A DNA stretch of 64,000 nucleotides from Pyricularia pennisetigena (GCF_004337985.1 NC_043742.1:1-64000); one strand, 5' to 3'; shown: positions 9,331 to 22,434, numbered from the stretch's first letter. The notes: generated from the letters alone by a model not told the origin. Numbers and translations are program-made.

Positions 9331-10690
9331 GAATTTGGCGTTCCGTTTTCGTATTATTTAATTTTATAAAATTCCGGATTACCGGTGGCTAATTATGGGC
9401 GTTTATGGCGTGGTGCGATTTTAAATTCCGTATTTAAGGGGTTATTGCGTCGTTCCGGCGTATTAAATAAACCGCGTGGCCCTGCCGATATAAACGATTA
9501 GTTTTACCTATACAATGGGTTTCGTTACGTATAATACCGCCCCATATAAAATTGGATACCCTTTTTCGCCTTTTACGTGGTTACACATTTCGACAAATAT
9601 CCATTTTATACCGGTATTTCCGAAATGTTTACCGCGATGGAACGCGACGTGGCGCAGCGCCTCGGTCCGCTACCAACGGTAACCAAAAATATAAATTTAA
9701 TTAAATTCGTACCGCTGGCGACGCGCGAAAAAATATACGACTTAACCGTTATTTTACCGACGTTCGACGGTTTTAAATATATAATAGCGGTGGAATTTAA
9801 AAATATTCCGTATAATTGTTTATTCCGGGATAAAAAACGCTTTAAAATCCATTTTAATAATAATTACAAACGGGTGGGTAATTACGAGGAAATATTAATA
9901 TAAAAAATAAAAATGGGGTCGAAAATGTGGGGTTTTATCCGGGTTAAAAAACGCGTGGAATTGGCGGAAGGCGAATCCCTAACGGTTATAATAGCGCGGG
10001 TTTGCGGGGGCGGCGACGAAAATACCGCGGGCGACGAGCAAATTAAAATAGGCGATTGCAAAATGGGCCCAAACCCGTTATTGGACCTAATAAGTTTCGA
10101 AAAGGCGTTCGCGGGTAAAAACGTCGTTTTGGACCGGATCGTATTCCTATTGGGGACGGGACGATACGACGCGGCGTTAATTCCGGCGTTCGCCGGCTTC
10201 GACCGGTTAATAAATAAATCGCTAATTAATATACGCGATAAAAACTATTTGGTTTTCCAATACCTGGATCGCCGAAACTAGTCCGAAAAATCGACGGGTG
10301 CGTTTTCGGTTATTATAAATATTAATACCGTTTTTAAATATTTTAAATATTGGTACAATATATTCCGATTCGTGGCGAAAACGGTAAAAGCGGGAGGGGA
10401 ATCCGCGTGCGGTTATAAATTATCGGCGTTTAAACGCGCCGCGTATAAAGCGGTGGTCGCCGCGGGCGCAATTAATATTATAAACAATAATATTAATAAC
10501 GGGTTCGTATACGGGTTCGTGGACGTTATATTATATCGCAAATTTACGGGATTAAAATAGCGAACCGTCGTACCGTTCCACTCCGTTATCGCGGCCGTTC
10601 GACGTAACGGCAGGGGATGGTACGAAGCGCATAATTACGGATATTTATTAAACGGCGTAATTAAAATGGCTTTATATATAATATACGCCA
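9331..10690 (+). pseudogene. Decayed reading frame of unknown family
   Basis: One plus-strand frame holds three open stretches: 9577-9903 (108 codons), 9913-10281 (122 codons) and 10372-10560 (62 codons). They are separated only by RIP-type stops, and coding-like sequence reaches back to about 9331. No domain was recognised. It lies immediately upstream of the TLH relic on the same strand but in a different frame, so it may be the TLH N-terminus joined through an intron or an indel, or a separate gene. The CpG-rich, CpA-poor composition matches its neighbours. Confidence 0.45.
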
Positions 10691-10859
10691 TAGCGTCCCA
10701 ATAACCGCGCGCGGTTTTTACCGGCGGGTACAATTAAAATACGTCAAATATAATATTTTCAATACGTGCGTTAATTGCGTTTCGAAATTACCGATAAACC
10801 GTATTAGTTTTAAGGTTTAAAACCATTTTACGAATTCGGCGATCGTAATTTCGGCGATT

Positions 10860-13372
10860 AGGGAGTTGGTAATATATATAATATCGTTATAGCGATTTAT
10901 ACCGTGCGCCAATTAACGTAATTATCGCGTAAATTCGAATATAATTGGTAAAAATAACGATATTAGTAAATATCGTTGCGATCCGGCGACGTGGCGAAAT
11001 TAACGATACGTATAAAACTATTACCGGGTTAAATAACGTAGTTGGTTAAAAAAATAAATTCGGTTATTTGTTTAAATACGATTATCGCCCATAATACCGT
11101 TTTATCGTGGGCGTTTTTTGCATAATTAAAATTAACGGACCTAAAAAAAAACGCCGAACGGGAGGTTAAGGTATTTTGGACGGGCGATAACGATAATAAG
11201 CTGGTAGCGTTTGGTAACCGCGTAATTTTAACCTATATACGCAAATTATGCGGTAACGTTTTCCAAACGCTCCGGTTTTATTTTAAAAATTTAATGTTTG
11301 TCGGCCGTAAATTTTCCCTCGAAAAAGTATTAAACGATAAAATGCCGGACCCGTCGAAAATTTTCGACAATAGGACGAACGATTTATTTCGGTAGTACGC
11401 CTTCGATATACGAAAAAATTACGAATAAATTGTTCGCGTTCGGATATATTTGGTCGAAACGATAAACGGAAACGACGCCCTACGTTTAAAATGGAGGGCC
11501 GGTTTATCGATTTCGTTAAACGAAACGTCCGCCTAATTAAAATTATATAAAAAATCTATCGAATATTGGGTTTACGTATTTTATTTAACGGGCGGATAAA
11601 TGCCCAAACGTACGGAAATATACGGGTTGCAATTTAAGAACGGCGAACGGAGCGGTTAACGTAACGTGTTTTATTATAAAAAATTGCTGGCGGTTAAATA
11701 CGTTTGGATTAATATGTATCGCAACGGTCGATTTAGGAAAACCGTATAACGGTTTTATACGCGTAAAACCGCGTAATTATTTGCGGCGTAAACGTCCGTG
11801 GTCGTTCCGTTTGCGGAAATGTGCGAAAGGTTATTAAACGGTAAAAGGAAGACCAATTCCCATATATGCAGTTATAACGTGGTTAGGTAACCGTGCCCCG
11901 TGGGCGACGAATATTTAACGAAAATGGTGAAAAACGGTACCGCCGTTTACACCAATGGCGCGTTAAATATATAGCAGCTTCGTTACGTTATTAAAACGTA
12001 AATTAAACGGTTTATTACAATTAAGGGCGTATTTTTTCCGAAAAAGGCCCACGCGCTGGCCGAAAAACAAAGCGGTTATATTTACGAAACGGCCGTTAAC
12101 GTATACGCGCGAAAAAAGGATAACGGTACGCGGTTCGACGATTTTTTCCAAATATCGTTTAATTACCACGAATTTTTCGGTATCGGCGCGACCGGTAAAA
12201 TTTATTTATCCATTACTAACGAAGGCGTCGATAATTAAACGATTATACAATTTTACCGCCAATTTATGGTTAATAAACGGGTTATCGACGACGACGTAGT
12301 ATAAACTATATTCGGATCGGGTGCAAAACTATTACCGTGGTAATAAAATATATTGGCGGCCGCAACCAATTCGAAAAAAAGGACGTTAATTAAAACGCCG
12401 ACAGGTGGTGGGAAATTATTAATATTTATATTGCTTGCGGTCGCGAGTAAAACGGGTATTACGATATTCGTGCAACCGTTCCGGGCCCTGCAAAATAATA
12501 CCGCCAAACGTTTCGCCGCGGCAGGTATTATTTACCATATATGGCGCAACGCGATTGCGCCCGAATCCCCGAAAAACGTGGTTTTCGTAACGTTAAAAAT
12601 TATGGGTACGGTGTCGTGGAAATCGTGGACCGCGGTCGCCCGTACGGACAAATTAATCGATAAGGTCGTTATCGACAAAATATATAACGTATTAACGTTA
12701 AACGCTTTTAAAACGGCTATAGGTCGATTGGGCGGCGCTATTCGTTTTTTATTTTCCAAATTGGTTATATTTACCGGTTTTTTACCGAAATCCAAATCGG
12801 GTAAACTATTTAAAGTAATGGGCCTAAACGGTTTAAAAGTAAAACAGGTGTGGGTTCCGAATAACCGTTCCAATTTGCGTTACGAATATATACAAACGTC
12901 CACAAATAATATATATACCGTTTTAAAGGGTATATTGAAACGTTTAAATCTGGGTAAAGGTATAATATATACGACCAGGAAAAACGATTGCACGACGTAC
13001 GCCAATATATTTAACGTAAACGCTTATTATTCGGGCGACGTTAACCCGGCGGCCGTCGACAAATGGCGCGAATTTGGGGGTTTTTTGGTCGCGATTACCG
13101 CGTTTAGCGAAAAGGTTAATATCCCGGACGTCCGCCTGGTCGTATACGTCGGGGCCTGGTTTTTGGACTTTTTAATATAGGAATGGGGCAGGGTTGGAAA
13201 GGATCGGAACCCGGCGACCTGCGTATTTATTAATTTAAAATTACAAATTCGCGACAAATATTTCGCCGAATTTGGCCGTTCCGAATATATCCGGGAGTTT
13301 TTTAACCGTTATTTCGACGATAAAAACGTTAAATACGGGTACGGTAACGTTAAATATAATCGATATTAACCG
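10860..13372 (+). pseudogene. RecQ-like telomere-linked helicase (TLH) pseudogene
   Basis: One plus-strand frame with scattered stops reads from about 10860 to 13372; its longest open piece is 12353-13180 (275 codons). RecQ motifs: motif I TPTGGGK (12395-12415), a damaged motif II VVIDKIY (about 12662-12685, where DExH is expected), motif IV-like GIIYTTRKNDC (about 12960-12990) and motif VI EWGRVGKD just after a stop (13181-13204), which resembles the RecQ ESGRAGRD signature. The upstream part (for example TGG-stop-MPKRTEI at about 11588-11620 and GVFFPKKAHALA at about 12026) matches what I recall of the N-terminal region of fungal subtelomeric TLH proteins. Such genes are usually the last genes before the telomere. 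Stops and the damaged DExH box make it non-functional. Confidence 0.75.
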
Positions 13373-13493
13373 GGAGCGGAAATTTTTAACAATATATAAA
13401 AAAACACAAATAAATATACCACGGGTGTATAACCGCCGTGGTCGACGGTGCGGTTTACGTTTGCGGGTAAATATTAATTTTTAGGTAATTATA

Positions 13494-15480
13494 ATGGTAT
13501 TAAAATATATAACCCCTATAACTCCTGCGGCGAAATACGGGGCGAAAAAGCCTTTAGAAAAAAATAAATACCTGTTTTCCAAACGGATATATTTATCGAC
13601 CTTTATTTCGAATTTTTTTATAGGCGAGGACGGGTTAATAATTATACGACGATATACCGCGCGAATTGCGGGATTATCGTCCCCGGAATACGTTACGCCG
13701 ACGCATTCGACGAATACAACCTTTAAATTTTTAATTTTTCCCGTTATATCGGATTTCATTTTACGATCGTCCGGACGCCCGGGTGATTTATCGTCCAGGA
13801 TTTCGCAGGTTATAATTAACTTTATTCCCGGTTTTAATAATTACGTAAAACAAAACGTTAATATCGACGCTGTTTTTTCGATTTACAACGAAATTGAAAA
13901 TCGCATTATTATTACCGTGCAAACGTTAACCGACCTACTGGACCGCTATTTCGGGGGCGGCGTCGACGGAAAAAATTATATATTTTATTTATTAATTGGG
14001 CGCGGTATTTTAAAATATCGGGCCATCGATTACACCGAAAAAACTATTTTAAATGGGCAAATAATGCTTTACGCGGAAAACGGGGTTGGAAATGTGCAAA
14101 ATATAATAAAAAATAAAATATCGCGCGCCGGTTTTGAAAAATATAACTGCTATTTTACATATTATTTACCGCAATATTTGGATTTTGGTACGAATAAACA
14201 GTACAAATATCGTACTGGTTTTAACAACGCGTGGTATAAACGACCTAATAGGTAATACAAATACGGATACGTTTTTAAAAATATTTTATCCAATATATTT
14301 ATAGCGTATCCTACCGTATTTGCCAATTTGGCGCGGGAATTTAGTGGCGATAACGTTACCCGGGATTTACCGGATATGGAAAAAAGTTTGGTGTTAAATA
14401 TTATAAAAAAAGGCAACAAGGGTGCATGGATCCGGAAAAAGGTGAAATTTAAAAACGGGTTTAACGCGATTAACTTTTTCGTGGTTACCGCGCTATATAT
14501 CCATTATATAATAAACCAAAATATGGTTTTTAAACAATATTAGGGATAAGGAGTTCGTCCAATTATTTTTATGGTTAAAAACTGGAATAGTTAAACGGGT
14601 TATAATATTAAAAAAATTTTTGGACGCATTTTAAAAATTAATTAATTATATTAAAACAGGATAAGGATCCGTATTGGCGTTGCGTAGGATTTAAATTTAA
14701 TTTAAATAGTATTTAAATAAACACTTTTTAAATTTGCAAAATAAATGCGGAATCGTTTAATATTTAACATTTTTTTTTTAAACGTTCGATAGTTTTTTTT
14801 GTTTACGTTAATTATTTATTTGCATAAAATTAACGATACCACCCGAAAGCGAATTTACGTTATATTTACTATTTTGCGTTACGCAGGCAATAAAGGCGGT
14901 ATTAGTTTAACGTGGTTTGGCCGGGTATGGAAATGTCGCCATATCCGCAAATTGGAATTAATTTACGTATAAATGGTTTTACTATAACCTATTAAACTGT
15001 ATAACGTTAAACGCATTTCGTGTTTAAACATTTAATAATATTAGGGAATTTACCTAATAATTTTATTGGTATGGGGAATTTATATAATGCGTACGGTATA
15101 TAAAATTTTATATTGGTTACGGTTGGGATACAAAGTTAACGTCGCGATTATTAATAAATTAAAAGTTTTTATTATATATAAAAATGTTCGGCAATTAAAA
15201 ATATAAGGGATATAATTGTTATAACACCTACATTTTACTATTAAAACGGCGATTTTTATAAAAGTATAATTATATACGCTATATACATGGGGGGGATTTT
15301 TGGGTTATAAATGGAAAAAATCCTGTTACATATAATAATGCGATGACGCGAAATACGGCGTATTTTGGAGAGGGGCAACGAAAATAAATGTTAAACGGTA
15401 TAAACGGAGAATTGAAAACAACGCCTGCTGTACCTTTGGCTTCCTGGGTTAATTGTAATCGTGTAAAGGTTTGTAGGCAA
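13494..15480 (+). pseudogene. Unrecognised decayed reading frame in the duplicated unit
   Basis: Open stretches 13494-14255 (253 codons) and 14328-14543 (71 codons) share one frame, separated by a single stop. Coding-like sequence continues with stops to about 15480. I recognise no domain. A second, more damaged copy of all but the first 130 bases lies at 16402-18250, its longest open piece being 16696-16878. The frame differs from that of the TLH relic upstream, so it may be a distinct gene or a TLH C-terminal part after an intron. That one copy keeps 253 uninterrupted codons amid RIP suggests it was once a real coding sequence. Confidence 0.45.
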
Positions 15481-16401
15481 TTAATATATATATAGCAATA
15501 TATGGAAAATAAAAAAAATATATTAAATTATAAAAAGTTGAAACCTATATATAAGTCGTTTAATTGTTAAAATGTTATTTATTTAACCTTATAAAAGCCG
15601 CGGTGGTCGACATATTACGGTATTTTACGGCATACGTATAAGTTAAAATTTTAATGCGTATATAATATGGTTTTATAATGGGCGATAATAGGGATATCGT
15701 TTTTTAAAAATGCATGTTAATCCAACGGTTAAATGCGCCGTTATATTAATAATTCGGACGGTATCGAATATAATGTGTTTTGCAATACTTATAATATTTA
15801 ATTAACGTTATAAACGTCGCAATATTTATAATATTAAATAAGCGTAAGGCGGGTGAAGGTATTGCAATTTCGTCGGGTGTACGGTATATTAATAAAATGG
15901 GTGGGGTTGGAAATTGTTTATAATATGGTGCGTATGGTGTTAATCCAATTTTATAAGCGTTTGGACGTTCGTAAAATTGGGTAACGGTACGGTATATGGA
16001 TATACGGTAACGTCGGCTGGTTAATGGCGTGGGTTGGGAAAATGCGGGAAATAAAAGGGAGGTAAATCCACCGGTTAATATGTAAATGCATATAAAAAGG
16101 GATGTAAATCCACCCGCTAATATATAAATCCATATGGGATGGGATATAAATCCACCCGCTAATATGTAAATCCATTTGGGATGGGATGTAAATCCACCCG
16201 CTAATATGTAAATCCACATGGGATGGGATGTAAATCCACCCGCTGACATGTAAATCCAAATGGGATGGGATGTAAATTATTGATTTGAGATGTAAGTCCA
16301 AATGGGTTAACCACATTAGCCAAATTGGGTTAAATTTGGGGATGTGCGGTAAAATAAAACACGTTAACTTACATATGTAAGTCACCGTACATAAAATACA
16401 A
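13623..16401. repeat. Tandem duplication, unit 1 (2779 bp)
   Basis: Direct repeat of 16402-19137. Both begin with GGCGARRACGGG and end in the same sequence (ACAAGG). The units differ mainly by C/T and G/A transitions, as RIP produces. Unit 1 contains most of the unknown frame above and ends with five copies of a 42-bp minisatellite. Confidence 0.9.
16062..16271. repeat. 42-bp minisatellite, five units
   Basis: The landmark CACCSG recurs at 16069, 16111, 16153, 16195 and 16237, exactly 42 bases apart. Because 42 is divisible by three, the minus strand reads as a periodic 14-residue peptide (ending WIYIL), which produces spurious-looking ORFs of up to 167 codons here. Confidence 0.9.
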
Positions 16402-19137
16402 GGCGAAAACGGGTTAATAATTATACGACGATATACCGCGCGAATTGCGGGATTATCGTCCCCGGAATACGTTACGCCGACGTATTCGACGAATACAATT
16501 TTTAAATTTTTAATTTTTCCCGCCGTATCGGATTTTATTTTACGATCGTCCGGACGCCCCGGTAATCCATCGTCCAGGATTTCGCAGGTTATAATTAATT
16601 TTACTCCCGGCTTTAATAACTACGTAAAACAAAACGTTAATATCGACGTTATTTTTTCGGTTTATAATAAAATTGAAAATCGTATTATCGTTACCGTGCA
16701 AACGTTAACCGATTTGCTGGACCGCCATTTCGGGGGCGGCGTCGACGGAAAAAATTATATATTTTATTTATTAATTGGGCGCGGTATTTTAAGGTATCGG
16801 ACCATCGATTATACCGAAAACACTATTTTAAATAGGCAAATGGTGCTTTACGTTAAATACGGGGTTAAAATTATGTAAAATATAATAAAAAGTAAAATAT
16901 CGCGCACCGGTTTTAAAAAATACAATTGCTATTTTATATATTATTTGCCGCAATATTTGGATTTTGGTGCGAATAAATAATACGAATATTGTGCTAATTT
17001 TAGCAACGCGTGGTATAAACGACCTGGTAAATAATACAAATACAGATACGTTTTTAAAAATATTTTATCCAGTATATTTATAACGTATTTTACCGTGTTT
17101 GCCAATTTGGCGCGGGAATTTGGTAACGATAACGTTACCCGGGATTTACCGGATATGGAAAAAAGTTTAATATTAAATATTATAAAAAAAGCGGTGGGGG
17201 TGCGTAAATCCGGAAAAAAATGAAATTTAAAAACGGGTTTAACGCGATTAATTTTTTCGTGGTTACCGCGTTATATATCCATTATATAATAAATTAAAAA
17301 ATAGTTTTTAAACAATATCAGGGATAGGGAATTTTTCCAATTATTTTTATTGTTAAAAATTGGAGTGGTTGGACGGGTCGGGATATTAAAGAGATTTTTG
17401 GACGTATTTTAAAAATTAGTTAATTGTGTTAAAAAAGGATAAAAATCCGTATTGGCGTTGCGTAAAATTTAAATTTAATTTAAGCAGTATTTAAATAAAC
17501 CTTTTTTAAATTTGCAAAATAAATGCGGAATCGTTTAATATTTAACAGTTTTTTTTAACGTTCGATAATTTTTTTATTTACGCTGGTTATTTATTTATAT
17601 AAAATTAACAATACCACCCGAAAGCGAATTTATGTTATATTCACTATTTTGCGTTACGCAGGTAATAAAGGCGGTATTGGTTTAACGTGGTTTGGCCGGG
17701 TATAGAAATATCGCTATATCCGCAAATTGGAATTAATTTACGTATAAATGGTTTTATTATAATTTATTAAATTATATAGCGTTAAACGTATTTCGTGTTT
17801 AAATATTTGGTAATATTAGGGAGTTCATTTAATAATTTTAATGGTATAGGGAATTTATATAATGCGTGCGGTATATGAGGTTTTGTGCTGGTTACGGTTG
17901 GGATATAAAATTAACGTCGCGATTATTAACAAATTAAAACTTTTTATTATATATAAAAATGTTCGGTAATTAGGAATATAGGGGTTATAATTATTATAAT
18001 ACTTATATTTTACTATTAAAGCGGCGATTTTTATAAAAATATAATTATATACGTTATATATATGCGGGGGATTTTTGGGTTATAAATGGAAAAAGTCCTG
18101 TTACATATAATAATGCGATAACGCGAAATACGACGTGTTTTGGAAAAGGGTAACGAAAATAAATGTTAAACGGTATAGTTTGGGAATTAAAAATAACGCC
18201 TGCTACACCTTTGGTTTCCTGGGTTAATTGTAATCGTATAAGGGTTTGTAAGCAGTTAATATATATATAACAATATGTGGAAAATAAAAAAAATATATTA
18301 AATTATAAAAAGTTAAAATTTATATGTAAATCGTTTAATTGTTAACGTATTATTTATTTAACCTTATAAAAGCCGCGGTGGTCGACATATTACGGTATTT
18401 TACGGCATACGTATAGGTTAAAATTTTGGTTCGTATATAATATAATTTCGTAATAGGCGATAATGGGGATGTTGTTTTTTAAAAATGTATATTAATCCAA
18501 CGGTTAAATGCGCCGTTATATTAATAACTCGGACGGTATCGAATATAATATATGCTGCAATATTTATAATATTTAATTAACGTTATAAACGTCGCGATGT
18601 TTATAACGTTAAATAAACTTAGGGCGGGTGGAGGTATTGCAATTTCGTCGGGTGTACGGTATATTAATAAAATGGGTGGGGTTAGAAATTATTTATAATA
18701 TGGTGCGTATAATGTTAATCCAATTTTATAAGCGTTTAAACGTTCGTAAAATTGGGTAACGGTACGGTATATGGATATACGGTAACGTCGGCTGGTTAAT
18801 GGCGGGGATTGGGAAGGTGCGGTAAATAAAAGGGAAATAAATCCACCGGTTAATATGTAAATGCATATAAAAAGGAATGTAAATCCACCCGCTAATATAT
18901 AAATCCATATGGGATGGGATGTGAATCCACCCGCTAACATATAAATTTATATAGGATAGGATATAAATCCACCCGCTGACATATAAATCCAAATGAAATG
19001 GGATGTAAATTATTGATCTGAGATGTAAGTCCAAATGGGTTAACCACATTAGCCAGATTGGGTTAGATTTGGGGATATGCGGCAGAATAAAACACGTTAA
19101 CTTACATATGTAAATCACCGTACATAGAATACAAGGC
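16402..19137. repeat. Tandem duplication, unit 2 (2736 bp)
   Basis: Second copy of the 2.78-kb unit, abutting the first with no spacer. It is 43 bases shorter, which one missing 42-bp minisatellite unit accounts for almost exactly. Its reading frame is more damaged than that of unit 1 (for example a stop shortly before TACGAATATTG near 16980). Confidence 0.9.
18837..19010. repeat. 42-bp minisatellite, four units
   Basis: Same minisatellite as in unit 1, with landmarks at 18844, 18886, 18928 and 18970. One unit fewer than in the first copy. Confidence 0.88.
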
Positions 19138-19249
19138 TATAACCTATAACGACGAATTTACCAGGAATAAATTATAAGTGTATTATTTAACGAGTTGAAA
19201 GTTATGCGTTATATCGATTTATAAATTGAAACTGCATTTAACTATACCG

Positions 19250-19900
19250 CCGCCGCGCAAATAAAAAAACCCGATAACGGAAATTATCATTTGATAAATA
19301 CGCGAATCGATTGGTAACGCCAAAACGCACAAAAACGGTTTTCCTATATCCAAATCGCCCTTAAAACGGCGCAATCATACGTGTTTGTCGACGGGTCCTT
19401 TACTAATAATAAAAATCTCAATTCGCAGCTTGGATACGTAATATTTTACTGGAACGAATGCTCCGTGGAACAGATGACCGGTTTTCAGGTAACGTGTAAT
19501 ATTATATATTAATTATCGACCAAATACCGTAAAACGTCAAAAAACGCGTTAGTAAACGAAATTTATAGTGTGGTTAATGGATTTAATATTGGACTTTTAT
19601 TGAAAAACATTATCGCGACTATCCTGGAAAGGTAAGATTTCCCTTTTTCACCTATGGCAATATACACGGATAATTTATCGCTATACTAGTCTTAACTATA
19701 GTTGTGGATAATAGCAGAATAATAATTTATAATCAATCTTTGGCGCTTAAAACAGTTATATAAAAATCGTAACGCTGAAGAAATTAAATGGATTTTAGGA
19801 GAAACTTATCCGGTAAATTCCATAACGAAAGAAAACGCTTAGTCGGGCTTTAATTGAGTTTATAAGTACCAATTCGACGCTAATACGCATTGAAGGCTTG
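19250..19900 (+). pseudogene. Ty1/copia-like RNase H fragment
   Basis: Plus-strand translation gives VFVDGSFTNNKNLNSQLGY (about 19385-19440), a C-terminal RNase H signature of fungal copia-like polyproteins. It is followed by a serine/asparagine-rich stretch ending ALVNEIYSVVNGF, then IYTDNLSLY (about 19655-19690) and a tail resembling the WI..E.YPVNSITK end of such proteins. Stops interrupt it. Upstream RT and integrase are absent: the fragment starts just after the tandem duplication. It is unlike copies A and B further right and belongs to a different copia lineage. Confidence 0.65.
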
Positions 19901-21407
19901 GTTAAAAAGTAACGGAATTCATAGGAAAAGGCGAAAAAGTTAAAAAACGAACTAAATGAATTAGGAGCGGCGAAACGACGTAATACGTTATTGGCAAATG
20001 AAAAGCCGCGCCGCGAAGCAAAACCTCTCGTTAAAACAACACCGGAAAACACCGCAACGCCTTTACCAAAAGTTAAAAAATACAAAAGCGTTATAAAGCT
20101 TTAACGCTATGCATTAGGTCAAGCGTTTTCGTTACTATTTTCCTCCTTATCCTTATATTCCTTTTCCTTAAACGAAATCCTATATTTGGTTTACACAGCT
20201 TTCTTAACCTATAAAACGTTAAATTGGCGAATAGTAGTTGCATGGCCAGCAAAACGGCGTTATTCCGACGATAAAAACTTAAAATCGTCGTTCGCGGTAA
20301 AATTACCTTTATAAAAGGCGACCATTAATATACCTTTGGTAATTGTTCGCCACCGATTAAAGTTTTAAAAAACGTTTATTAATAGATATAGATATATATA
20401 CGCAACGTTTAAGTGAACTTACGGCAGTAATGGTAATGGGGATTTTAGCAGGAGGGGCCTCGGTTTTGCGTTGTTTGGAAATGGTATTAGCAAGTATATT
20501 ACCAGCTTCTTTGGGCTTATTTTTAAGCAGCTAACCAGCCTTTTGCAAATTATAAGTACCCAGGAATAACATCGCCGGTTTAAAGGCGATAGTAGGATTT
20601 AGCAAATCGTATTAAATTATCAAAATAACCAAATAAAAGAAAAAGCTACCAATTACCAAATTTATGTTGGTTTGCAGGAATAACCACATTTGCATTTAAT
20701 GTAACGGCCAATCGGCGGAATAATATTATAATAAATATTAAACAGTCCTTGTTAAATCTGTTTCCCAGCGAAGTAAACATTGAGGCAATTTAAAAAGGGG
20801 ATAGGGCGTGAAATTAAGGAATGACGATTAGCAGTTTCAATAATAATAACAAAACCAAAAACAAGAACTCACGTTTATTGGCAACGTCGGGAATAGTAGC
20901 AATAATGGCAAAAATCAGGACAAAACCAGGCCGAAGGGCGAAAAGGGTAGACAAAATAACAAATAAGCAGCAAAGCGGCCAAAAAGGATAATTGTTGAAG
21001 AATAATTTAAAAAATGCTGAAAAAAAGCTTTGAAAGAACTTACCATTTTATCGTATCGACTTTGTGGCAGGAAAGGGTCCTTTTATAAACGAGAAAGATC
21101 GCCAAGAATTTGCAGCTAACTAAAAACGACGTCGCTGTAATCCAATAACAGCTAAATAAATAATAAGAACGCTAAACCAAACTATTTAAAGCTATTTTTT
21201 TAAAGGAGGTTTCGTGGGTTAATAGCCACGATCAAATAAATTCATAACCGGTTGCGTAAAATAAAGACTTAACCAATAAATACCAAAACCGCTTTTAGAA
21301 GATTTATCGTAAACTGTATAACTGTTTCCGTTATTTTTATTTTAAAAATTGTTATAACGATTGGATTGGAGGTTATTAACCGCGTAAGGATAAGAAAGAA
21401 TTGCCGG
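19901..21407. other. Degenerate retroelement-like DNA, little recognised
   Basis: AT-rich and stop-rich. A hydrophilic, Asn/Gln/Lys-rich patch on the plus strand (about 20880-20960) could be a Gag remnant, but no zinc knuckle was found. The stretch lies between the RNase H fragment and an LTR and may be the internal remainder of the same or another element. The reverse-strand ORF at 20085-19795 is antisense to the RNase H tail and is not believed. Confidence 0.35.
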
Positions 21408-21635
21408 TGTTAGAATAGAGGGAATCGCGGTCGATTTAACAATAGAGCGATAATCCACGTGCAATACCGCACAGGCCAATTGCACGTGACTCACCCGCCC
21501 AATCGCGGGTATAAGACGGAAGGACGTTTAGAAGCTCACCTCTAGACAGTTTCATAGAATATAGACCATTAATATCTTTATATTCGTATAATAACGCTCT
21601 GTTAATCTATTGACATTACGAAAGGCCTATTAACA
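21408..21635. mobile_element. Long terminal repeat, 228 bp
   Basis: Starts TGTTAGAATAG and ends CTATTAACA, so the termini are TG...CA with short inverted ends. The interior contains CACGTGCAAT and, inverted, ATTGCACGTG (about 21457-21489). No 5-bp target duplication is seen (GCCGG versus ATATA), so it is either the 3' LTR of the damaged element to its left or a rearranged solo LTR. Confidence 0.6.
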
Positions 21636-22434
21636 ATATATATACTAGATCTACACTATACATAAGCAAAGTTTCAAGGCTTGGGCTACGTATAAAAACA
21701 GATATACACGTAAAATCCGATTAATAATATTAAGATTAATCGTTTTATATAAGTGGATGGTAAATTTATATTACTTTTGTAAGTTTCATTTTACTTGATC
21801 AAATAAAATCCATAGGAAACAGTCAAATAATATTTATCAATATTACGATAAGATGATAATTATTCTAAATTATTTCTTCGTTTTATTCATTAATTGATTA
21901 ATATAAACATATTAATCAACTGTTTAATTCAAACAATAATTGCATGCGTTTTGCATCATTAAATCCGTAAAAACATCGCTGTATAATAACTTCCTTACTT
22001 TATACTCTTCTAAAGTATTCATTATAGAACCTATATATAAAAACAAATACAAATATAGATAAATATATTTAATATTTGCAAATGATCACAATTTAAATAA
22101 TTATCATATTAGTTTATATAATATCAAACTCCCCAAAATCTAAACAATGCAATCCAGTTTACCTTATCTTTTAACGATTTTTATATCATCTTTAAATCGA
22201 ATATTCCATTTTATATAATGGTTGTATTGTTATTTTTACGTGAATAGTTTATATAAAATGCGAACATAATGCAAGTACCCGCTATAAACGGCCAAATACG
22301 ACAAAATATTGTCAGATGAGAGCGAGCGCCATTTTCCCGGCCAATTTAATTGGCCTAAAAACCGAGTGGTTAAAAGGTATGTAAAATGTTTGGTCTTTAT
22401 CGCGAAATAAGGGGGTTTAGTTCAAGCATTAGAA
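21636..22434. other. AT-rich intergenic region
   Basis: No ORF, repeat or RNA gene recognised. It forms the 3' flank of the secreted-protein gene. Confidence 0.5.

Noticed and set aside
15746..16385. Two overlapping minus-strand ORFs of 167 and 144 codons with a 14-residue repeat
   Set aside because: They are the two open frames of the 42-bp minisatellite and its flanks; the second unit (18689-19118) shows the same in decayed form. No sign of a gene.
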